Below are positions 28,572 to 40,700 of a stretch of 64,000 bases of DNA, one piece after another. A program made the position numbers and the translations under genes. The notes under the pieces are model-generated. The model saw only the letters and a program-made list of their open reading frames with translations, made no database searches and was not told the origin of the DNA. Source of the stretch: Ustilago trichophora (lineage: Eukaryota; Basidiomycota; Ustilaginomycetes; Ustilaginales; Ustilaginaceae); the NCBI GenBank assembly GCA_900323505.1, contig OOIN01000030.1:310001-374000 (forward strand), written 5' to 3'. Within the stretch, counting starts at the first letter, position 1, and every line of letters starts with the position of its first letter.

Positions 28572-30764
28572 CTAGATGGGCGAAGCGTTGCCCTTCTTAT
28601 TCCTATGTCCACCTGGGTTGTGTTCGACATACGGACCGTTGCCGACGGCGCTAGCCTTTCTATACGAGTGGCAGGCGTGGGCATGTTTGAAAAAGGCGGC
28701 AAAATTTCGACGTCTCTTTGCTGTACAAATAAGGACCCATTCTTTACACTGGTGACATTTCCCTTCGACCGTTCCTGCTGCATCTGCATAAACCTTCAGA
28801 TGGGTAGGGGCAGTAAAACGCAATCCAGAGACAGACGAGATACCGTGCTTGTGCACCTGATCATACCAGTACTGCGAATTTTTCAATTGAAGCCAATTGC
28901 CACTCTCGCAACGATCGCACCACGCTTCACGTGCGTTACCAGAGCCTCGCACCCATCTTGGAGTGTACAGATCACCAGCGAAACGAAGCTTGTCGGTCTG
29001 CAAACGAGGACGATCCTCTTCGTTCTCCACTTCAAAGTCGGACGCGGGTGGGTCGGCCATACCTGTACGCATCTCACAGTGCTGATCGTAGTAAACATCT
29101 TCCATCTTGCTGCCTGTGGGCGCGCGGAGGACAATGTCGGTGGTAATGTGAAAGGGAGTGTTGGCGAGCGTGTTGGCTTGCTGAACGGCGGAAGCGGAGG
29201 AAGAGGATCGATTTCGCTGTTGACGCTTGTCTCCTGCAGGCATGCCGCTCGGGGAGGGGTAGCCTGCTTCAATGCCGTAGCGCATGACACCGTTGTCGCG
29301 CCAGCCGGAGAGGTTGGGAGACGAGCCCGTGGTGCTCATAGTGCCAGGGACGCCACCAGTGTGAGAGGTGGTAGCACTCCATGGGCTCCATTGGGAAGGA
29401 TTGGAGTAGCCTGCACGCTGAGCTGCCGAGGCCTGCTGGTGTTGCTGTTGCTGAGCTCCATATGGATCCGAAGGAAGCGAAGGTCGGCGAGGATCGCCGC
29501 TGTGGGTCGGTCGGTAGCCATTCATCATGCCGCTGATGGGTGCAGATGGTCGCGAGAATGACATGTTTGGGGCAAGAGAATACCTGCGAGCGACGCTGTC
29601 GCTAGCATCGGCAACGCCACCATGTGCTGACCCACTCATGGCCTCTTCATCGTACTGTCGCTTACCCAAAGTGGACTGAGGGAACTCGTAGCCGCTGATC
29701 TCGAAGCTGCTCGAGTTGGACCAAGCGGGTCGGGAAGCGGAGCGAGTCTCGGGGAGCGGTGGCGGCTGGAGCCTTCGAGCGCCATAGTGACTAGCTGATG
29801 ATGGGTCCTCGGTAGCTGCGTGAGACTCGGCAGACCACCACTGACCATTGTTGGAAGAGGCATCGGCAGAAGCGTCGGAGGAGCGACCGTGGAGGTAGTT
29901 GGGTCTGCGTGCGTAGTGCTGATCAGCCATGGTGCTGGCATCCGAGGCTCCACGAGGCCTTGTGGATTCAAGTGCTGTAGCGCCTGCGAGGCCTGAAGGT
30001 GCGGGCATGCTGTTGTACGATGAAGGGTGGCCGAGATGGGATTGCTGGACTTCAGCGCCCGAGTAAGACGACATTTGCTGTTGCTGCTGTTGCCAGACTT
30101 GCTGAGAGCGGAACGACTGATCCTCATAGTTGCCCTGGAAACCCATGGTCATGGCGACAGTGTCGCGAGGAATGTCCCAGATGGAGGTAGCTGCCTCAAC
30201 GTCGGAAGGACGAGCGGGTTCCAAGTGCTCACCCTTTGCGCTTGTTCCAGTGTTAGGAGAGCGAGGTTTTTGGTGAGGAGCTCCGGTGAGGCTGTTCCAA
30301 ATCCCCTTCATACCGTCTCCCCACAAGTGAGAACCATCCTCGACAGGACGGCCGTTCTGAGAAGAGGTAGAATGGTGGTAAGGATGCGAGTAATGATCGG
30401 TGGAAGAGGGATGTGTGTGAGCCATGGTGGGAGAGGTGGAGCGGTGAGCGGGAGAATGCGTGGCGATGGCCATGCTACGTGTTGGTCCAAGCAAAGGCTG
30501 ACCGTCGATGGGGCTGTGTGGCTCAATGGGGCCGCTCGAGCGAGAAGAATACGAATGGGAGGAGGATGGACTGGACGCAGAGGTGCAAGTAGAAGCCGAA
30601 GCGATAGAGGATCGGCTTCGACTGGCGAAGGTTGTGTGGGTAGTGTTTGTGAATGAGGAGATGGGCGGAAGCGTGGTTGTATTGGAAGACGAAATAGGGG
30701 ACCAAGAGTTGGAAGGATAGTCGTCCTGGTATTGTCGATACGAACGACGAGAGTCTCTTTGCAT
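28572..30764 (-). CDS. Rua1-type (DUF4451) putative transcription regulator
   Basis: The first ATG is at 30764 (MQRDSRRSYRQYQDDY), giving 730 residues; the frame upstream has only a TTG. About 530 residues of Ser/Pro/His/Gln-rich disordered sequence precede a conserved C-terminal domain (about 540-720). That domain has RPRLQTDKLRFAGDLYTPRWVRG, EAWCDRCESGNWLQLKNSQYWYD, THLKVYADA, CHQCKEWV and FFKHAHACH. The Cys pairs and the TPRWVRG and W(C)xxC...WLQLKNSxYWYH pattern are those of the Rua1 C-terminal domain (Pfam DUF4451). It is found in Ustilago Rua1, which activates the glycolipid ustilagic acid cluster, and in yeast meiotic up-regulated proteins. This gene is a family member, not necessarily Rua1 itself; no glycolipid cluster genes are nearby. 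Confidence 0.8.
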   Translation of the reverse strand: MQRDSRRSYRQYQDDYPSNSWSPISSSNTTTLPPISSFTNTTHTTFASRSRSSIASASTCTSASSPSSSHSYSSRSSGPIEPHSPIDGQPLLGPTRSMAIATHSPAHRSTSPTMAHTHPSSTDHYSHPYHHSTSSQNGRPVEDGSHLWGDGMKGIWNSLTGAPHQKPRSPNTGTSAKGEHLEPARPSDVEAATSIWDIPRDTVAMTMGFQGNYEDQSFRSQQVWQQQQQQMSSYSGAEVQQSHLGHPSSYNSMPAPSGLAGATALESTRPRGASDASTMADQHYARRPNYLHGRSSDASADASSNNGQWWSAESHAATEDPSSASHYGARRLQPPPLPETRSASRPAWSNSSSFEISGYEFPQSTLGKRQYDEEAMSGSAHGGVADASDSVARRYSLAPNMSFSRPSAPISGMMNGYRPTHSGDPRRPSLPSDPYGAQQQQHQQASAAQRAGYSNPSQWSPWSATTSHTGGVPGTMSTTGSSPNLSGWRDNGVMRYGIEAGYPSPSGMPAGDKRQQRNRSSSSASAVQQANTLANTPFHITTDIVLRAPTGSKMEDVYYDQHCEMRTGMADPPASDFEVENEEDRPRLQTDKLRFAGDLYTPRWVRGSGNAREAWCDRCESGNWLQLKNSQYWYDQVHKHGISSVSGLRFTAPTHLKVYADAAGTVEGKCHQCKEWVLICTAKRRRNFAAFFKHAHACHSYRKASAVGNGPYVEHNPGGHRNKKGNASPI

Positions 30765-31700
30765 AGCGAGGCGACGAGGCAAAGGCTATGGGCGGCGGTC
30801 AAGGGACGAACGGCTAATGCGAGTGTTGATGATGGTGAAGAAGAACAAGATGGAGGAGCGGAGGAGAGTGTGTGGTGTGAGCTGTCAGCTGTGACGATGC
30901 GGCGTAATGAGCTCCGAGTGGTGCCAGCGAGAAGCTGAGCAAAGGGAAGTGATGATATGGTGATGGTGACGGGATGAAAGGGCAAAGAAGAGAACAAAAG
31001 GGGGATGGAAAGGGTGAAGCAGAGAAGAGAGGATGTTGACAAGAGACTTTAAGGGCGGGCAGGAAAAATGTGGGATTGGTGGCTGATTGAATGGGTTTCG
31101 AGAGAGTATCGACGAGCGTTGGGCGTAATAATAGGAGGAGTGGAAAGAATGATGCCGGAAGCGAGTGTATGGTAGAATACAGTCTGTCGAGTGAATGAAA
31201 GCATGAGACTCGAGACGAATTCTCGGTGTGGGCGCCGAGCTCAACGGGCGGAAGCGCAAAGTCGGAGTTGGAGACGAGATAGAAGAGCAGAGAGGATGAG
31301 TAAAGCGACAAGGACAGCAGCGGCGACGGTACTAGGAAGCCAACGGCGTTTGGCATCAGACGAGGCGATGATGCACTCGCTGCTCTGGTCGAAGCTGTCG
31401 TTCAAAGTTATGCTGCGCCGAAGAGCAAGGACCAAAAAGCGAGGGGAAAAAAAGCCACTCGAGGACAAGCAGGTGAGGAGGAAGCTGCAGTGCGTGTGCA
31501 TGGCAGCTTCTTTTTGTCCGTATTGTCCATCGGAATTCGACTCTGGATGTCGACAAAGTCAGGCACAGTGTACAATACTGAACTGTACTGTACAGCAGAG
31601 TAACCCTACCAAGCACGGGACCAGACTTGGACCCAGACAAGGCGACAAGCGAGACCCAACGAAACATGAGGTGTCGCACTTGACAGAAGCATAGCAAATG
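30765..31700. promoter_or_regulatory. Long upstream region of the Rua1-type gene
   Basis: On the minus strand this stretch is strongly pyrimidine-rich (CTC, TTC, CAC words) from about 30780 to 31250, which opens several spurious frames. That pattern is typical of a long 5' leader and promoter of a smut regulatory gene. No protein-like frame is seen. Confidence 0.45.
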
Positions 31701-31751
31701 AACAGCATGAGGCTTGCTTTCCATCATGGCTGCGCATGACGGAAGCCAAAC

Positions 31752-31796
31752 CAAAGCAAAGCAAAGCAAAGCAAAGCAAAGCAAAGCAAAGCAAAG
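31752..31796. repeat. (CAAAG)9 pentanucleotide tandem repeat
   Basis: Nine uninterrupted copies of CAAAG. It lies at the left end of the gene-free stretch. It is a simple microsatellite; no spacers, so not CRISPR. Confidence 0.95.
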
Positions 31797-34700
31797 GACA
31801 AGAGTGCTCCGAGGATAGCCAGCTGTGCCTGGCTTTGGCGTAGGCGAACTCGTTTCTTTTTTCTTTGGCACAAGAGCAGGAAAAGTGAGCTCTATCTTGT
31901 CCTCCTTTTACAAGAACAATATTGATAATAAAAATTAATATAAGAAAGATAATAAAAAGAGCAAGAGACACACATCGCCAATGCAACATGCTCTGCGGCA
32001 AGTCTGCGATGTGTGATTGTGTCGCAGATGTTGATGTTTATAATTTTTTTCTTTAAAAAGAAAGAGCGCTTCTCCCCAGCCGTTCACCTTTTTTTTTTTT
32101 TAAAGGAAAGGGTGGGAAAAAGTGCTTTTTTCTTGATTCGCCAACTCATTCCGTCTCCTCCCTCCGAAACAGGCCCCCGAACAAGGAAAAAGCCGTGCAA
32201 GTCTGGGTGAGCATGCATAGCAAACGAGTGCATATCTGATCTGGTTATGCTATGCTGTGCTGTATGCTTCCCTGGTCATGTCTTTGATCCGCGGGCTTTC
32301 CCATTGTCTGTCAGCAGAGCAAGCAAGAATTACAATACAATGCCCATTTTGACAGCTGCTAAGCATGCTTCCAATCAACAAAACACAAAATCCAAGATCA
32401 TCTTGCATTGTTCTCGTGATCAAGTTTGACAACTCGAATACGGTTTGCCTTGATGCAAAGCTTTTGTCTGGTTCGTATCAAGTCGAAAGTTGAAATTGAC
32501 GTTTGTTGAAACAGCACCGAGACCATACCGAACATTGACAAATCCATCATTCCATCTCCTCTTTAAAACAGCATGTTTCTGCCCCAATCCCATACAACAC
32601 AAGTTTGTCGCTGTTGTTGAGCAGGCGTGCTCATAATAAAATCGCACGACCGTATCGTCGAGCCTGGATGGGATCGGATCGTGACATTTCTGGGTGTACT
32701 GTATAGTAGATGCTTCTAGCACAGTGGAAGAGCACAGCTGCACGCGCAAGTGTGGGAAATAGGATTTTGCGCTCTCTCTCTCTCTTAAAGACACGAAATC
32801 AAGCGAAGAGGAAGCAGCGCTCTGGGAAAATTTCATAGCACACAGTGGTCGGATAATCCGAATAAGCGACATTTTTTTTTCCCCTCCCTCTCTTGTCTAA
32901 AAAAGAAAAAAAGGAAGAAAAAAAAATGAAGGGCGACTATCGGACTCTCAGCGCATATCGGGCAACGGCGATTGTCGCCCCTCTCCCCACTGTGATGTCG
33001 CTCGGTAGAATTGCATTCCCTGTCTCACCTTTGGCTTTTGGAGTGCACAAAGCAGACACACTCACTCACATAAGCGCCTCCGCGGCCGAGCCAACCACTA
33101 ACCAGTCCCGCCTCCTTTCTTGCCTTGTGGGACGCTACCCCCTCTTGCCCTCGATTTCCTGCTCGGTCAACCACCGCATCGTCAACTAATACCACATTAC
33201 GCTCTCGTGTCGTGTTCGGAAGAGCACGCCGTCTTCCGTCGGCGTGATCCCGGGGATGAGCAGAGTCGGAGTGCTCATCCTGCAGTATCCGCATTACCTT
33301 TCAGAGGGTGCAAAGGCAGGTGCTCACGACGGATGGTAAGAGCTACAAGAGGTAAAGCAAGGAGGCGTGCTCTCACGATGGATCTGCCCACATGCGACTC
33401 AGTCCATCACCTATTCGAAGCGAGACAAGACAAAACGAGACAGATGGCCACTCGCCGTCCGCCCCGATTGTCTGATATAATCCATTTCCACATCGCAACA
33501 ATTCCGCGGTCTTTGAGAGAGTACTCGTAGCCCCTACTGTCATCAAACAACCTCGCTTTTTTCAAAGACTTGATTCATCGTCTGTCAACATGATCCTTTG
33601 ATACCATTAAAGAAGCAATGTGGTCACGATCGAGTGCCACCCCAGATCGTGGTGTTGTCGTTCAGTCGTCTTCTCATTTCAAGGTGGGGACATGGCGAAC
33701 CCAGATCCTGGTTCGCCTGCCACGCACTCATGACGCGTTCCATCAGGGACTGACGGGACACTTGCATTTCGCATTTCGCATCTCCGAACTCGGCATCATC
33801 CTCCCCCCATCCTAAAAGAAATAAAATAAACATAAAAACAAGGCTCATTTGCATACTGTACTGTATCAACAACAGACTTTAAGCACAACACCTATTAAAA
33901 AAAGGGGGCAAGATTTTCCACGAGTTGCCAGGGTCTGTATCTACTCTTTGCCCACCGTGCGCTTCCGGTGGAAGCAAACATTTTTCGTCCTCAGCTGCAC
34001 AAGCTCGCCTTGATTGCCACTGTTTGACTCGCTCTTGTCGCTGTTTCGACACATATGCTACAGTGATCATCGGAGACAGCCGCCTCTACATCGTTCGAGC
34101 ATTTATGCCTTGTAATCTATAAGCGCTCATATTGTAGCCTTGGCAGTTAAGTTCGCTTCGACGTGGACTAGTCGGTCTGGGATTTCTACTGGAACAAATG
34201 AGCCCGGTCTGTCAAACCTAGATCTTTCCCTTTTTTGTTTTCAAGTGTCGATGCATGACAAGTGCCAACGTCAGAGCAAACAAGATTACGACGTCTTCTT
34301 TGTTCTCCTTGTCATGCGAGCAGAGAACGATGAGCGTTGTATGGCCGTGGCTTAGCCGTGCTCTCGGAATCTCTTCTCCGGTCAAGGATTCTCTCATGCC
34401 AAAATGTCACTTCGGCCCATCCTTTCGCCCCGTCCATTCGAATTCGAACCAAAAAAAAAACAAACTACAGTAAAAAGGGTGTCGGTGCTAAAGATGGGGA
34501 AAGTTTTTTAAAAAAAAAAAAAATCAGAAGTCAATCCGATCCAAATCAAACGGCGGCAAAAGCACAGCAGGGCGCACAATCTGCTAGAAACATTGGGCTG
34601 CAGACATGTCAGAGACAAGCAAGCAGACAGAACCCCTTTCATGTCCAAGTCGGGATTGCAATACTTCCAAGACTCGATGCAAATCATTCGCACTGCGCTC

Positions 34701-37700
34701 GCTCATCCCCCCTGCTCCCATGTCTTGCCCGAACAATTCCCTATCAAAGATCAGAGTTTAAGCTTTGGATCCGTCGGATGCTCGTTTCTAGTCTCCGAAT
34801 CCTTCTTGATTTACAACACAGAGAACCGCGCTTGATTCTCGCTGAAAGCCAGAGAGAAAGAACGAGAGAGAGAGAGAGAAAAAAAAAATCAATTCATCGA
34901 CTCCAAACAGCTGCCATGCTCTCGGCTCCCATGAAGAAAGAAGCTTTGTTCACCTCGTGCCACGCAGCAGATTTATGCCGACTTTCAATATTGGTTTCAT
35001 GGCATGTACTTTACTGTATCTTCTCCATGTTCCATCGCACTTATAAAGATGCAGAGCATGCATCATAAATCCGCAGGCCGTCTTGGTCAGCTTCTACTAC
35101 TGTAGCATCGACAAGGCTAATCTCGCTTGAAGGTTGGCTCGATGAGCCTTGACGTTGACCAACAGACGAGAGAATTATGGCGTCGATCGAGACTAACCTA
35201 CTGTAAAAGATGAATTCATTTTTTGGGACCTGAATTGCCATCCCGTGTCGGCGAATTTCGAAACAATTCTTCTTTTTACTGTAACCTCCTGGCGAGAGCC
35301 AAGGGCTGAGCGTGCCAAGGTATCCATCTGCACGCCACCAATTTGCCTCCCCCACGCTGTTTCGTCGTGTAAAACTCCGTTGGAAGCATGTCAGTTGCTA
35401 CTCTCATGCCAAGAGGATCAAACCAAACATCAAAAAGTTCGGGACTCGCTAGATGCATCTTGTTACTGTACCTCATTCGCTGAAATCACCGACACAGTTC
35501 GGTTGACATTTACTGTACAGAACAGCACAAAGGCACCACCTATGACCATGCAGCCTCAGCCACGTCGGATGTGCTGGTTTCATCTTTCGACGAATGGCCT
35601 TCCTTGTCTTGATCAAGCCGCACCGCTTGCCGAATGAGACCCACTTCCGATGTGACCCGACAATGCTGGAAAAATGGGTGGCTTGTCTCCAAACAATGTT
35701 CCTTCGATAGGTATGCTGTAAATGGTCGGAGTTGGTTGTGTTATTGACTGCTGGCATGACTAGCTGATTTTCGGGAATCTCTTCGAGTCGGATTCGAAGG
35801 CAACTTGTGATTCGGTATGGCCTTTGTCGAACATGCAAAGCGTTTTCAAAGCTGCAGCGAAAATCAATGGGGCGACGGGGCGAGGAAAGAGAGAGAGAGA
35901 GAGATTTACTCCTCGACACAAGGATGCGCGAGTTTGGCAGATAATTTGCATGGAATGCATCACAAGGGCCGACGACGATCATATCGTCTGCTTTCCCTTT
36001 TCTTTCTTGTCAAAAGCCCAAAGATCATGCGACTCGCCCGAAGACCCAATCTGCCTAATGTACAGCACTGTACTGTACATATTTGTGCTCGTTGTTCGGC
36101 GTTCATATGCCGCTTCAAGGTGGTGGGCTTGGACTCAGCTGCGTCTCGGTGAGACTGATGCTTCGAATGATGCACAGGATGCATCCTGCTTTATCTCGCA
36201 CAATATATCAGCAAGCTTGAAGTTCTCACGGATACTTGCGTGGCTTCAAGCTCCGACCAGATGGAATCCGCGTGATCCTTATGGGCTCTCGTCGAATCAG
36301 CTTGTTTAGATTTTCGTAATACAGTAAATCTGCTGCTCGAATTCGCCCGTTTCCGAATCTGCCTGAATCCGATTACCAACTCCGACATTTTGGGTCGTCC
36401 TTTTGCACTTGCTCTTCTCCTGCGTCTTTCTCAACGAGTGCAAGACGAGAGAGCCCGTGGGAGAGACCCTTTCTGTCTATGAGCAGAGCTTGGGCAAATC
36501 TGGCCTATCCTGCGTCTGGCTTCCAATCCGGTTTTGTTGTGCATGTTTGCTTCCGTCGGGATCAGCTGCAAGCCTTCCACCATTACGTTTCAGCTGTCAA
36601 AACCCGCAACGTCGCTCGGTGCTCAGTCAAGCCCCCTAGCATCTCTGATCTCCTGCCCGTCGGCCCTGCCCGAATCCCGTTCCTGGTCGAAGCTCGGCCG
36701 TTTTCCGTTTCCACGATGTCGCTTCTGCTTCGAAGATCCGCTCGGCTGCCCTTAACCTGCCGTTGTGCGGCGTTCCTGCTCGGTTCCTGCCTCCTTTCGA
36801 GGCGTTTTGATGCTAAGATGCGCTGCTGCCTTGCCCAGCTGAGAGCTACTTGCTCGCTTAGCTCGTCAATACGTCAGCCCTTCAATTCGAACCCCAAGCA
36901 AAGGAAACCTTTCTCAGACCGAGTCCCAGAGGCGAGAATCCGGGCTATGCTCCATGCTTACACCAGGACAAACTCGCTTTCTACACAGAGGAAACGAGGG
37001 ACAACAATCTGGAAAAGGCGATAGGAGCCAAAACAACAGTGAAAGCTAGTCAAATTTTCTCGGGTTTTCGCATGGATCAATGCGCTCCATAGAAGACGCT
37101 GTTTCGCCTCGCATCGATGCTGAGACACGTCTCTAATCTGCCTCTATGCATAGATTCTTCAACGTCTTCCGTCTCCGCCTCCGCCTCAGTCTCTGTTTCT
37201 TCGTTTTGTTTTAGAGGGTCAGTATCGCGTGAAGCGAATCATTTTGGGTCGAAAGGACACTTTGATGACAACAAGGCAATCCCCGACGTCGCATACTTTC
37301 CAGCGCCTTGTTTGATTTTTCTCGCATGATTGTGCCTAGCTGCTACTGCATTGAGATACGGACATAAAACGCCAATTTGATATGCGACGGAGCGGTCTCC
37401 ACCGAGACCAGTGATACTGTACGTAAAGGTGCCTACAACCGAGTTCTGAGTTGTTCCTAGTGGGGGTGATGTTCAGGGTGATTTGGTCAGCTGCTCTCCA
37501 AACAAGACTGCAATCTAGTCTGCGAGACAATCCTTTTGTTGTGTGTGCCATGCCAAGCGCCCGTTTGCATAGTGGGCTGGCCATGTCTCGGCCACATGCG
37601 AATTCGCTTAGCTGGCTTTCGTGTGCCTCTCTCCGGTCTCGTGTTCACGTCGTTGTGTCTGTACAAGATGCGGAGGCCTCCTGGTACCTGATTTTTGACC

Positions 37701-40700
37701 CTTGTCATGGGGATTTCAAGACTGAGAGCGCGGTCATCTTGAAAATCGGCTGTGCTTGTCCCGATGGGTCGTGAGAGGTACAGTGATTGCGTGCGAGGGG
37801 CCGCTAATTCTGGATGTCACAAAGACTCATCGAGTCAGCTCTGATGACGCTCGCTTGTCTTCATTTACCTCTGTCGCGAGACCGGCAACCCTCTTGTTGT
37901 CGCCCTTAGTTTTCAGTCCAGTGCAATGCTGTGGTAGCCTTGACTTTGAAAGATCACCGTGAAGCGAGACGGCGACGTTGCATAGAAGACGAGGAAGACA
38001 GAGGATCCTTGCATCCAAGTGTGAGCAGGTCACGGACTTCACCGGACAAGGCATCAAAGCTTCGCATGACAGCATATTTTCCCAAGAAGGTGCAGTCGTG
38101 CCTCTTGTCGAAGTCGCCTGTCTCCGCTTTGCAGACTTGATGGAGAAATCTTTCCTGCTCTAGCTCGTTTGGATCTCGCTTTCCTGCTTTCCCCAGAGAG
38201 GGCGGTTGAGTTGAGCTGAGACGAGCTGAGTGCTGTAGAGTGCAGGACGTTTCCACTGTTTCAGGAGAATCTGCCAACCCTTCCAAGGCAGCAGTTTAGC
38301 AAAGCCTCATCCGTCGTGCTATTCGGCGGTATGCAGTACCGAGCAGAAGTGTTGATCAGTCAGGGAAGCATCGGCGAGCCTGACACGGCCAAGTGAGTTG
38401 CGGTCTTGCAATTGACAACGCGAATGGGACGTGCCCCTTGCTTTCCAGGTAGGGCGGGGAAGCAGGTAAGTTGGAGCGGAGATAAATGCGAGACTGACCG
38501 CGCGGTCTTTGTTCGTCGTTTTCGCCGAAGTCTCGGCACGATTTCCTGTATAGTCAATCCAGCCGCGACGCGGCTAGCGTACCAGACTGTGTTCTGATGT
38601 CGCCTCACTTGCATGAGCCTACTGTATGTCGAATCGAAAGAATCCTTCAGAACTTGAAATGCAGTGCGGGCTTGACCTAGTGCCGCCTGAGGAAACGATC
38701 GTGGAAACATGGAACCAAGAAGGCAATCTGTGGTATTCCGCCGCACCTTGAAATGGCTGCTACAAAACGAATTTTGGATCGAGTGGTATGGAAGCGAGCT
38801 CCTTTAAGCATACCTGTGGCTCCGATAGGGATAGCGAGGAAGCACAGGAGAACAGGGCCAGATGAGCCGGATCCGAGACCAAGATGGGATTTTCGACCGC
38901 CGGGGTAGGCACGACTGTAGCTGGCCAGCCAGCCACCTTCGCTTAGAGACCAATTTGCTCTTGAGTCTGCCTAGCGGCGGCTTTCTGGGCATATCGCGGC
39001 AAGCTGTTAAGAAAGGAGGGAAAGCTGGTGCCGTATCGATGCAGCTTGGCTTCTGCCGTTGCTGATGCGTAACTCGCTCGCTTCCAAAGCACTGTATCTA
39101 TTGCACAGCGTAGTATTACAACAGGCAGGCTGGCAGACTCTCGTCGCGAATCGTGAGCCTTGGATACCTGAAATTTTGGGTCTCCACGACCCTTGATGCT
39201 CGCTTAAGCGCGGAGATGCAAATTGTGTGTACGGATCAGCTAGAGCCTGGGAAATTGTAGAGGAAGCGCAGTGCAAGCGTTTGCAAGCAGAAGCAGGTGC
39301 CTGACAACCAACTCGTATTTCCGTTGGCTGCTTCGCTCCTGGTTGCTTCGTTGCATACCGGGCATGTCGACAATGTTAGGATAACGACCGTATCATGGCA
39401 CCAGCCTCTCCGGCGCTTGCTATATGACCTGTCGATCCATTGCAACAACGTACCATAGCATCGGTCAAAGGACCAAAGCTGGATAGCGTATCTTGTGTCT
39501 GTTATGTTTGTCTTGCCTGCCTTTTGTTGCTGACGAGGGAGCCAACGAATCAAGCAAAGCGACAGCTACTGCACAACAACGGCAGCACAATGGGGCTTGG
39601 AGGTCGTTCTTACCATGCCGCACTGTATTCTTCTTCTGCCCTTTCCTTTTTCTTTTCAAAGTAACTCCCTCGGAGTTGTTCAGTAGATGCATGCACCTTT
39701 TTGTTCGCTTGTCGTCGCCTCCGTCCCGACATTTGACTGTCCTCTCTGTTCTTACAATGGCCGCTTGGCGATTCGAGTCAGTCGGTTCCTATGAGAGAAA
39801 TGCATTTTGCGCGAGTCGTCTTTGTTTGGTGGCAGCTCCCGGCCGAGTTTCGTTTCCTCACTTCAAGGCAATTGCGACCACACAACAGACGACCAAGTGA
39901 GACAGTCTGTAACGATGCAAAGCCTCACGCTAGATTGTTGCTTTGAACGGGCTTTGAACGGCGGTGGCAACCTGGATAGAATGTGCCTGGCTCGCGCCAG
40001 CAATAGAACAGGATTCCCGACAACGTTCACAATCAGGGTATTTGCCAAAGTGTCTAGGAGGACCGGCGCGCTTTGATGTTAAGCGTTGGTCAGTCGCGTT
40101 ACCGCGGCGAAAAAGACCTTGACCTTCGTCTGAAAACCCCAATGATGGCATCTTGAGCCGCAGTTGATCCAAGCTACGTGCCAGATCGGATCAATTTGCT
40201 GAAAAACAGTTCACGCTGGCCTGCTGGCACCGGGCGAACCTTTGCGTCTCAAGAAAGGTGCAGATGCCAACCAGATGGATCGGCAAATGGGATTGATGAA
40301 TGGCATGCGACACTCGACTTGTCGGCTACGGGGCCTGCATTGAAAATGAAGACCTGTCGCATGATGCGGGAAAGGGTAGAAAGCACCTTGTTGGACCGCA
40401 TGAAGCTCCAACGGAAACACCTTCGAGGTCGGCTTCTTTCATGCCGCGCTTAACCGTGCCTGACTGTGTGCTTTGCCCGCGTTCCCACTTTACAATTGTG
40501 CTGCCTTACCTCTGGTTGTCTTGCCAGAAAGTTGACTGCGTCTTGAAACGCTTCTTTGGACTGCCTGCCCTGTTCGTGCTGTCCAAGTCGTGTTTGGTCG
40601 ACTCAGGAAGCTCTTCTATGGGCCCGAATCTGTCTTTCCTTGAAACCAAGACGCTATCAAGATCAGTCCAGGGGTCTTCGGAGCACACGTCTCCGACAAT

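Noticed and set aside
28566..29561. 331-codon plus-strand frame
   Set aside because: Antisense to the Rua1-type domain, which has conserved Cys pairs.
31752..31796. Possible CRISPR-like array from regular repeats
   Set aside because: It is a pure CAAAG tandem repeat with no spacers, and the organism is a fungus.
34337..35068. 243-codon frame as a gene in the gene-free stretch
   Set aside because: It starts in unremarkable sequence, crosses A-runs, and gives a Ser/Arg/Gln-rich product with no motif. Frames of this size appear by chance in several places here.
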